Virus record (IMG/VR): IMGVR_UViG_3300048930_001372
Location: 1 to 49,837 of that record
Length of the DNA: 49,837 bases
Source: a virus
Strand: one strand, 5' to 3'
Numbering within the stretch: the stretch's first letter is position 1; the number at the start of each line of letters is the position of its first letter. The position numbers were made by a program, and so were the translations under genes. Under the pieces are notes generated by a model that made no database searches, was not told the DNA's origin, and worked only from the letters and a program-made list of their open reading frames with translations. Shown piece after piece: positions 38,218 to 44,690 of this stretch.

Positions 38218-40458
38218 CTAGACCTGGTTGCGGTCCATCATCTCCACCAGCTCGGCCTTGCTCTGCTGCATGGCGCGCTGTATCAGCGCCACCGTTTCGG
38301 CCCGATCGGCGGTGCCGTCGATGCGGATGCTGACGTTCTGCACAACGCTGCGCCCGCCGCCGCCTGAGCTGCCGCCGCCGCGGGCTGCCGGCGTCACCTG
38401 CCCGTCCTGCGCGCCCATCATCAGGTAGCTGCGGTTGCCGACGCTGATGACCTCGGGGCCTACTTCGTTTATGGGGTGCAGCGACCCGCGCTCGGCGCGG
38501 CCGCCCTTGGCCAGCGGCACGCCCATGGGGATGCCGTAGCCGACGCTGCTGGCGATGCTGCCACCGCCACCCAGGTTGACGCCCAGCAGGCCCAGCAGCC
38601 CGCCCACCGGGCCGCCATTGCCGCCGTCCCAGGCCTGGTCCACCAGGTACTGGATCGACGGGCGCAGCACGAGGTTGGCAAACTGCGCCTGCAGCTCGCG
38701 GCGGAAGATCTCGGCGTAGGTGGCCCCGTCGCGGAAGCCTTCCATGATGCCGTCGGTGATGCTGTCGGCCAGGCCTTCCTGGCGCTGTTTGTTCTCCTCG
38801 AGCTCCTTCTGCCGGGTCTCGACGACGTACTTGTCCTGCTGCAGGCCCTTGCGCCGCTCCAGCAGATCGATCTGCTGGCGCAGCGCGGTCGCTTCTTCGG
38901 CGTAGGCGGGCAGGCCTTCGATGCGCGCCAGGTGCGCGCTGCGGTCGGCAATCTCGGCGTCGGTCTGCGCCTGGCGCCGGGCCTGCAGGCCCTCACTGCT
39001 CATGCCGACGGCGGCGGTTTCGTCGGCCAGCGCGGCGTTGCGCTGCTCCATGCGCTCGCGCTCGGCATAGGCGGCCTTGGTGGCGGCGTCGCGCTCGGCG
39101 GCGAACTGGCGCTCGAGCTGCTCGCGCGCCTTGAGCTCCTCGCGCTGGGCCTCCACGGCGCGCATCTGGCGCGTGGTGCTCTCAACCTCGCTGCGCAGCT
39201 GCTCGGCGCGGCGCTGGCCGATCTTGCCCTGCACCTCGTCGATCTCGCGCAGCAGCTCAATGCGGAAGCGGTCGGCCTGGCTCAGCTGGTCGCCGGCGGC
39301 CAGCTCGGCCTGGGCCAGCGCCAGGCGGCGCTGGATGCTGTCTTCCAGGCGGTCGGCGGGGTCGGGGCCTGGTTTCTTGTCGCGCTCCTTCTCGCGCGCG
39401 GCGATGGCGTCGCGCGTGGCCGCGGCCTGGGCGGCCTGCAGGTCGGTGGAGCGGCGTTCGAGGCGCTGCAGTTCCTGCAGCTCGGCCTGGCGCTGGCGCA
39501 GGGCTTCGCGGCGTTGTTCGGCCTGCAGCGGGTCGCGCCCGCGCTGTACCGGCAGCGATAGGGCCTGGTTCACCGCGTCGAGCTGCTGCTGCAGGGTCTG
39601 CTCGCGGCCCAGGTCCAGTAGGGCGTCCTTCACGCTCTTGACGGCGCCCAGCACGCCCAGCCAGCCCTGCTCTACCCAGCCGACCTGCTTGACCAGCTCT
39701 TCGATGCGCGGCTTCGTGGCGTCCAGCAGCGCGTGCTGCGCCAGCGCGGCGGCTTCGCTGGCGCGGCCCTGTTTTTCCAGCGCGCGGATCTGCTCGTACA
39801 ACGAGACCGTCAGGAAGTTGGTCGTCTTGTTCAGCTCGACACTGGCCTTCACAGGCGACTCGCCCAGCCGCACGAAGTTGCGGATGGTGGTGTCGACAGC
39901 CACGCCGCCCACCTGTTGCAGCTGCAGGGCCTGTTGGGTGACCTGCTGCAGATGCTCCCGCGCGACCTGGCCGCTGGCCGTCAGCCGCGCCAACAGTGCC
40001 GCCGCCTCGCTCTGGGTGCCTGCGCCCAACTGCCTTACACCGCGCGCCATGTCGGCCAGCATGCCGGTGGTCACGCCGGCGGCGTTGCCCGTCAGCACGA
40101 TGGCACTGCGATACGCCGACGCCTCTTGGTTACCCTGCACGTAGGCCGAGCCCAGCACCAGCGCCGCGGTGGCGGCAATGCCGAAGGCGCCACCCATGCC
40201 CAGCACGGCGGTGCGCATGGCAGCCGGTACCGGCAGGCCAGCGGTGGCTTCGTTGGCCGCCTCGCGCAGTGCGCCGCTCAGCACGTTGGCGCCGCTGGCC
40301 GCCTCGCGCGAGCCCTTCGCCATGTCGGGCAGCTTCTTCGACACGTTGTCCAGGCGGTTGCCCAGGCGATCGCTCGCGTCGCCCGTCAGGTCGAAACCCT
40401 TGGTGGTCTCGACCACACCATTGGCGCGCAGCCGTATGCCAAGCTCTTCTTCAGCCAT
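38218..40458 (-). CDS. Tail tape measure protein
   Basis: A 746-residue protein that sets tail length and helps DNA ejection. It shows the lambda-family tape measure pattern: SAIVLTGNAAGVTTGMLADM followed by ARGVRQLGAGTQSEAAALLA near residues 118-158, long coiled coils (about 280-540), and the C-terminal block EGFRDGATYAEIFRRELQAQ followed by FANLVLRPSIQYLVD. A hydrophobic segment (MGGAFGIAATAALVLGSAYV, about 90-110) is usual. It starts inside the end of the frameshifted chaperone gene (8-bp overlap). Confidence 0.9.
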   Translation of the reverse strand: MAEEELGIRLRANGVVETTKGFDLTGDASDRLGNRLDNVSKKLPDMAKGSREAASGANVLSGALREAANEATAGLPVPAAMRTAVLGMGGAFGIAATAALVLGSAYVQGNQEASAYRSAIVLTGNAAGVTTGMLADMARGVRQLGAGTQSEAAALLARLTASGQVAREHLQQVTQQALQLQQVGGVAVDTTIRNFVRLGESPVKASVELNKTTNFLTVSLYEQIRALEKQGRASEAAALAQHALLDATKPRIEELVKQVGWVEQGWLGVLGAVKSVKDALLDLGREQTLQQQLDAVNQALSLPVQRGRDPLQAEQRREALRQRQAELQELQRLERRSTDLQAAQAAATRDAIAAREKERDKKPGPDPADRLEDSIQRRLALAQAELAAGDQLSQADRFRIELLREIDEVQGKIGQRRAEQLRSEVESTTRQMRAVEAQREELKAREQLERQFAAERDAATKAAYAERERMEQRNAALADETAAVGMSSEGLQARRQAQTDAEIADRSAHLARIEGLPAYAEEATALRQQIDLLERRKGLQQDKYVVETRQKELEENKQRQEGLADSITDGIMEGFRDGATYAEIFRRELQAQFANLVLRPSIQYLVDQAWDGGNGGPVGGLLGLLGVNLGGGGSIASSVGYGIPMGVPLAKGGRAERGSLHPINEVGPEVISVGNRSYLMMGAQDGQVTPAARGGGSSGGGGRSVVQNVSIRIDGTADRAETVALIQRAMQQSKAELVEMMDRNQV

Positions 40459-41199
40459 GCCATGCCTCCAATGCAGCCTGCTCCATCTCCACCAGCTGCC
40501 GCCACAGCCGGCGCGGCTTCTTCAGCCGCTGCAGCTCGATGGCGGTGCGCGCGGCCTCGTAGCGCAGCCCGTCCAATGCACCACTCAGCGGCCGGCGGTG
40601 CCACTGCCCCTCGAGCTGCATGAACAGCCGCACCACCGGGCGGTTCTCGGGCCAGACGATCAGCGGGCCGTCGTCGTCGGCCTCGCCCTCGTCGGGCTCC
40701 TGCGCCGCCAGCCACTGCTGCGCCTGGTCGGCCGGCACGCCCAACTTGCGCAGCTCCTGCGCGCGCTGGTCGTCCACCCGGCCGCGGCGCAGGCTGGCCA
40801 CCCAGCGCGCCGCGGCCTCTAGGCGTTTTTTCGGGCGGCCGTCCCGCTCATGGCTGCCAGGTAGGTGACGACGATGGCGGTGCGCACCACGGGCGCGCGC
40901 AGCAGCTGGTCCAGCGCTTCGGGGCTGAAGGGCACTTCGGCGCCGTGTTCGTTGCACAGCTTGCGCCAGCCGCGCACCACGCGCCGGCAGATCTGCGCAT
41001 CGCTGGGCACGGCTTCGCCTTCGGCCAGGCCGATGCCGCGCATGGCGTCCAGCTCGGGCTGCTCCACGGGGGCGAACAGCAGGTCCAGCCCGGCCACGGC
41101 GTAGTCGTTGTCGGTGGGCGACGGGATCTGCACCGTCCACCAGAACTCGGGCACCGTGGCGCCCAGGATGAACAGCGGCTGTTGCTTGGCGTCGCTCAT
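40451..41199 (-). CDS. Tail assembly chaperone GT-type fusion made by -1 frameshift
   Basis: Ribosomes that slip at AAAAAAC (40831-40825) leave the G-type frame after Asn125 and continue with RLEAAARWVASLRRGRVDDQ to 40451, giving 249 residues. The extension has no good start codon of its own but is clearly coding (WPENRPVVRLFMQLEGQWHR, RRLWRQLVEMEQAALEAWHG). This matches the G/GT chaperones of lambda-like phages that load the tape measure protein. The genome position directly before the tape measure gene agrees. Confidence 0.82.
40819..41199 (-). CDS. Tail assembly chaperone (G-type)
   Basis: A 126-residue protein (MSDAKQQPLFILGATVPEFW...) with FWWTVQIPSPTDNDYAVAGL, ICRRVVRGWRKLCNEHGAEV and ALDQLLRAPVVRTAIVVTYL. 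It is the normal-frame product, ending TAG two codons after the slippery site. In siphophages it coats the tape measure protein during tail assembly. ATG 41199 overlaps the tail tube stop. Confidence 0.82.
   Translation of the reverse strand: MSDAKQQPLFILGATVPEFWWTVQIPSPTDNDYAVAGLDLLFAPVEQPELDAMRGIGLAEGEAVPSDAQICRRVVRGWRKLCNEHGAEVPFSPEALDQLLRAPVVRTAIVVTYLAAMSGTAARKNA
40825..40831 (-). promoter_or_regulatory. Programmed -1 ribosomal frameshift site (AAAAAAC)
   Basis: On the minus strand the sequence is CGA-AAA-AAC-GCC-TAG. The heptamer A-AAA-AAC has exactly the X-XXY-YYZ phasing in the G-type frame, and the -1 frame runs open for 125 codons including its stop. The stop of the zero frame lies 3 bases after the heptamer. 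Confidence 0.85.
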
Positions 41200-42131
41200 C
41201 AGGTCACCACCAGGCTCATTTCGTCGTTGCCGGCGGTGTTGCGCGCCAGGTGCAGGTCGCACTCGAGCATCAGCGTGCCCTTGTCGTACTTGGGGCTCGG
41301 CTTGAACAGCTGGGCCTTGGGCGCCGACAGGGTGAGGATGTTGCCGGCCGCAGCACCATGCACGATGCTCAGCGCCGATGCGGTGGCGTTGGTGCAGATG
41401 CCCGCGGCGCCCAGGAAGTTGGCCTCGGCGATGAGCGGCAGCTCGAACATGGCTTTGCCGGCCACGTTGCGGTCGGCAATGATCACGTCCTGCCGGTTGG
41501 TGCGGTTGCGGTACTGGACGTCGTTGCCCAGGTCGATGTTGAAGCTTTCCAGCCGGATCGAGTAGGCGCCGAAGCTCACCGTGGTGTTGCTCTGGTTCAC
41601 CGCCAGCGGCCGCGGGATGGTGGGCATGGTGGGCACGGGCATGACCACGTCGGTCATGGGCACGTTCAGGCCGATGAACTTGAAGCTGGCCACCGGCGCC
41701 TTGCGCGCGGTGAAGCTGAAGTTGACGCTGCCGCGCATGCCGATCATCTTCTGCAGGATGCCGTCGTTGTAGGCGTAGATGGCGACGGCCTCTTCGCCGG
41801 TGCTCACCAGGCTGTAGGTGACGTTGCTGCCGGCGTTGATGGTCTGCGCCATGCCGCAGGCGCGCAGCAGCACGCCCCAGTTGGGCGCGGTGCCGGCGGG
41901 TGCGCCGCCGCCGCACAGCAGCACGTCGAAGCTCATGCTGCACCAGGTGGCTCCGACGATCTTTTCGCCCTTGCTGAAGTTGGGCATGACGCGGTTGTCG
42001 TCGTCGGTGTCCATCTCCAGCGGGTTGAACTGCAGGTTCTGCACCACCACCACGTTGGTGGTGTTGGTGGGCACGGGGTCGGTGTCGTAGGCGGTGTGGA
42101 TCTTGGCCAGCACGACGTTCAGGTTCTTCAT
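41199..42131 (-). CDS. Major tail (tube) protein
   Basis: A 310-residue protein that should polymerise into the tail tube. Beta-rich throughout: NVVVVQNLQFNPLEMDTDDD, NFSKGEKIVGATWCSMSFDV, SVNFSFTARKAPVASFKFIG, SFGAYSIRLESFNIDLGNDV and MLECDLHLARNTAGNDEMSL. It lies between the tail terminator region and the tail chaperones, the canonical place. Coupled to the chaperone by an ATGA overlap. Confidence 0.8.
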   Translation of the reverse strand: MKNLNVVLAKIHTAYDTDPVPTNTTNVVVVQNLQFNPLEMDTDDDNRVMPNFSKGEKIVGATWCSMSFDVLLCGGGAPAGTAPNWGVLLRACGMAQTINAGSNVTYSLVSTGEEAVAIYAYNDGILQKMIGMRGSVNFSFTARKAPVASFKFIGLNVPMTDVVMPVPTMPTIPRPLAVNQSNTTVSFGAYSIRLESFNIDLGNDVQYRNRTNRQDVIIADRNVAGKAMFELPLIAEANFLGAAGICTNATASALSIVHGAAAGNILTLSAPKAQLFKPSPKYDKGTLMLECDLHLARNTAGNDEMSLVVT

Positions 42132-42310
42132 GGCGCTTGCTCCTCGGGCGCGGCGTCAGCGCCGGGCGGTGCGGTGGGGGTGTCCAGGGTGCGTTCCAGC
42201 AGCTGCAGGCTGCCGTCGGCCTGGCGGATGTAGCTGCCGCCGTACTGGGGCTGGGGCAGCTCCAGCTCGGTCTGCTGCGGGGCACTCGGCGGGGCTTTGG
42301 GCTTGGCCAT
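42128..42310 (-). CDS. Hypothetical small protein (60 aa)
   Basis: A 60-residue Pro/Gln-rich protein (MAKPKAPPSAPQQTELELPQ, GGSYIRQADGSLQLLERT). It overlaps the stop of the holin-like gene by one base and the start of the tail tube gene by 4 bp. The disordered composition suggests a scaffold or adaptor. No family recognised. Confidence 0.55.
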   Translation of the reverse strand: MAKPKAPPSAPQQTELELPQPQYGGSYIRQADGSLQLLERTLDTPTAPPGADAAPEEQAP

Positions 42311-42666
42311 CACGGCTCCTTCGGGGGTGGGTTCAGGGTGATCTGGATGCCCAGCTTCTGCTTCACCAGCAGCAGCAGCACGTCGATGAAGCTGGCCACG
42401 CCCATGCCGCTGAAGATGCTCAGCCCCACCAGGAAGGCCAGGTCCTGCGACAGGGTGCTGAAGCTGAGCATGAACACGGCCGAGCCCCAGGCGCTGCTGT
42501 GCAGCGCGGTGCCGACGATGACGCGGGTGGTGAGCCGCTCGTTGCTGCGCAGCAGCAGGCCCAGGGCCAGCAGCGATGCGCCGCTGCCGCCGATGAGCGC
42601 GAACAACAGCCACAGGCTGCTGTCGTCGATGGCAGTCTGGAGCTTGTGCAGGAAGGTCGGGTTCAT
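42310..42666 (-). CDS. Holin-like membrane protein (LydA-like)
   Basis: A 118-residue protein with three membrane segments (about 18-42, 50-72 and 77-100) and the motif RSNERLTTRVIVGTALHSSA, similar to LydA-type phage holins. Holins open the inner membrane to release lysozyme. It sits between the neck and tail-tube genes, a somewhat unusual place, and no endolysin gene was found beside it. Confidence 0.5.
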   Translation of the reverse strand: MNPTFLHKLQTAIDDSSLWLLFALIGGSGASLLALGLLLRSNERLTTRVIVGTALHSSAWGSAVFMLSFSTLSQDLAFLVGLSIFSGMGVASFIDVLLLLVKQKLGIQITLNPPPKEP

Positions 42667-43091
42667 AGGTACAGGGCGCGGGCGCTGAGGACGATCCAGG
42701 TGTATGGGAAGTCGAAGCCGCGGCTGTAGACCACGTCGTCGGGGTACACGGCATCCAGCGGTTCGGGCTTGATGGCCTGGAACCAGGCCAGCAGCTCGGC
42801 TTCCATCTCGGCTTCGTTCTTGATCACCTCGCGCGGCGTGGCGTTGTCGTCGACGCGGCCGTAGCCGACGATGACGAAGCCGAGCGTGCCGTCCTGGCCT
42901 TCGCGGCCGCGGTGGTCGGCCCAGTCGCGCTTGCCGGTGGGGATGAGCGTGTACACGCCCTGGCGGCATTTGGCGTCGCCCAGGGTGGCCGGGTCCTGCA
43001 GGCCCTGGTCGAACAGCCGCGCGGGGTACAGGGCGGCCAGCGAGGCCTCGGCGGCGTCGATGAAGTCCTGCGTCAGCGACGGGGTGATCAT
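42663..43091 (-). CDS. Putative tail terminator/minor tail protein (142 aa)
   Basis: A 142-residue protein (MITPSLTQDFIDAAEASLAA...) with GVYTLIPTGKRDWADHRG, TLGFVIVGYGRVDDNATPRE and YSRGFDFPYTWIVLSARALY. Its place between the gp10-like protein and the tail tube fits a tail terminator (gpU-like). Overlaps both neighbours. The role is inferred from order. Confidence 0.6.
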   Translation of the reverse strand: MITPSLTQDFIDAAEASLAALYPARLFDQGLQDPATLGDAKCRQGVYTLIPTGKRDWADHRGREGQDGTLGFVIVGYGRVDDNATPREVIKNEAEMEAELLAWFQAIKPEPLDAVYPDDVVYSRGFDFPYTWIVLSARALYL

Positions 43092-43636
43092 GCGGCACCG
43101 CCTTCCAGCGCGCGGTGGACGGCGGCGGCCAGGTCGCGCGGCACGATCTCGCGGAACTCGGCCGCGGTGTCTTCGATGTAGGTGTCGGGCTTGATGCCGC
43201 GCGCCTTGACGTAGCGGCTCAGCGCCATGTAGCGGTCGCGCAGCTCGAGCTCGTGTCGCACGGCCGCGGCGCTGCCCCGGCGCGGGCGGGTGAAGGTGCC
43301 GCCGCCGGGCGGGTGAGCCTCCAGCCAGGCCACGATCTGCGCGGCGGCCGGGTCGAAGAAGCGCGGCAGGCCCCTTCCCGGCTTGCGGCCCTTGGACACC
43401 CACTTGGCATAGTCGGTGTGCGGGCCGACGAACCACTCGAACGTGCTGCGCTCCTCGAAGCGCACGCTGTTGGCCAGCAGGGTGCGGAACTTGGGCGAGG
43501 CCAGGCGCATGGCCGCTGCGACGCGCTCTGAAAGCAGCCGCAGCTCGGCACTCAGCTCGCCACGCACACGCTGGGCGGCGGCGTGCACGCGCACCGCCAC
43601 CACCCCGGCGTTGTGCTCCAGCGTGATGTAGCTCAC
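43088..43636 (-). CDS. HK97 gp10-like neck/tail protein
   Basis: A 182-residue protein starting at GTG 43636 (GTGA overlap, GGAG about 8 bases upstream). Conserved-looking segments are RFEERSTFEWFVGPHTDYAK and WVSKGRKPGRGLPRFF, typical of HK97 gp10-like proteins, which join head and tail. The C-terminus is helical (RDRYMALSRYVKARGIKPDT). Confidence 0.65.
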   Translation of the reverse strand: MSYITLEHNAGVVAVRVHAAAQRVRGELSAELRLLSERVAAAMRLASPKFRTLLANSVRFEERSTFEWFVGPHTDYAKWVSKGRKPGRGLPRFFDPAAAQIVAWLEAHPPGGGTFTRPRRGSAAAVRHELELRDRYMALSRYVKARGIKPDTYIEDTAAEFREIVPRDLAAAVHRALEGGAA

Positions 43637-44253
43637 CGCGCCTTCTCCCACTCAGCCAGCAGCTCGCGGTACAGCGCCGCGGGGGTGCTGTTGCGCGGCT
43701 GGCCGCTGTGGCCGTCGCGCAGCTGCACGGGCTTGTTGATGTTGCGCATGCTCAGCTCGCGCATGGCTTCGGCCTGGGCACGCAGCAGCAGCAGCGGCCG
43801 GTCGGGCGCGGCCAGGGTGCTGCCGTTGGCGTCGGCGCTGTGCGTGCCGTAGTACCAGAAGCGGAAAGTGCTGCCGTAGGCGTCGAGGTGGGCCTGCGTG
43901 GGCGCGGGGTCGAACACCAGCGACCAGGCGCTGCCTTCGTTGACGGCAGCCACGCGCGGCAAGGCGCCGGGGTGGCACGGCAGCCAGGGCCGGATGACCT
44001 TGCCGCCCCACTGGTGCGTCTTGTACTGCGCAAAGTCGGGCAGCGACAGCGGGTACAGGTCCTGCCCCGCCACCAGCGTGACGCTGCCCAGCAGCGTGCG
44101 CGGCCGCTTGGCCTGCATGCCGGTGAAGGCGATGGCCAGGAAGCGCTTGAAGTCGGCATCGGGCACGGACGCGTCGTCGAACACGCCCGCGGCGTCGTGC
44201 AGCGAGCGCTTCAGATCGGCGACCAGGTCGGCCTGGCTCATGCTGCCCGGCAT
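43633..44253 (-). CDS. Putative head-tail connector (206 aa)
   Basis: A 206-residue protein (MPGSMSQADLVADLKRSLHD...) with AGQDLYPLSLPDFAQYKTHQ, WSLVFDPAPTQAHLDAYGST and FRFWYYGTHSA. Its position after the capsid gene and before the gp10-like gene fits an adaptor or head-completion protein. ATG 44253 is chosen; ATG 44241 is possible. The family assignment is not certain. Confidence 0.6.
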   Translation of the reverse strand: MPGSMSQADLVADLKRSLHDAAGVFDDASVPDADFKRFLAIAFTGMQAKRPRTLLGSVTLVAGQDLYPLSLPDFAQYKTHQWGGKVIRPWLPCHPGALPRVAAVNEGSAWSLVFDPAPTQAHLDAYGSTFRFWYYGTHSADANGSTLAAPDRPLLLLRAQAEAMRELSMRNINKPVQLRDGHSGQPRNSTPAALYRELLAEWEKAR

Positions 44254-44260
44254 GGTGGCG

Positions 44261-44626
44261 TCAGTCCTCGCCGCCCTCGGAGCCTTCGCCACCGGCGGTG
44301 CGCTTGGCGCGCTCGAGCTTGAGCTCCGCGATGGCGGCCAGCAGCGTGCTGCGCGGCCTGGCAGCCTGGCCTTCCAGCGTGGCCAGCTGGTCCAGCGTGT
44401 CGGTGCCCAGGGCTTCGAGCTGGAGCAGCAGCTCCTTGACCGGCGTCTTGAGCAGCTCGCGCAGGTTGGCCAGCAGGTCGGGCTCGGCGGGCGCGGCTTC
44501 CGGGGCGTCGCCGGCTTCGGGCGGCAGGAACAGCTCGTCGACCTCGCGGCCTTCGCCGGGCGGGATCATCACGCCGCCGGCGAACACGACGCCGGCGGTG
44601 GGGTTGTGGATGTAGCGCTTGGACAT
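44261..44626 (-). CDS. Hypothetical head-region protein (121 aa)
   Basis: A 121-residue protein. The N-terminal part (MSKRYIHNPTAGVVFAGGVM followed by IPPGEGREVDELFLPPE) is strand-rich and resembles small proteins that follow capsid genes in siphophages. The C-terminal half is a helical coil (LLANLRELLKTPVKELLLQL). Possibly a capsid-associated or connector protein. Confidence 0.6.
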   Translation of the reverse strand: MSKRYIHNPTAGVVFAGGVMIPPGEGREVDELFLPPEAGDAPEAAPAEPDLLANLRELLKTPVKELLLQLEALGTDTLDQLATLEGQAARPRSTLLAAIAELKLERAKRTAGGEGSEGGED

Positions 44627-44690
44627 CGGGGGCTCCTGCCCCCGTGCCGGCCCGTTGCGGGCCCCCAGCGGGGGCGGTGGTGTGGTTGGA

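Noticed and set aside
40451-40825. Separate gene for the second tail chaperone
   Set aside because: No suitable start codon exists at the beginning of the frame, and the correctly phased AAAAAAC site explains its expression.
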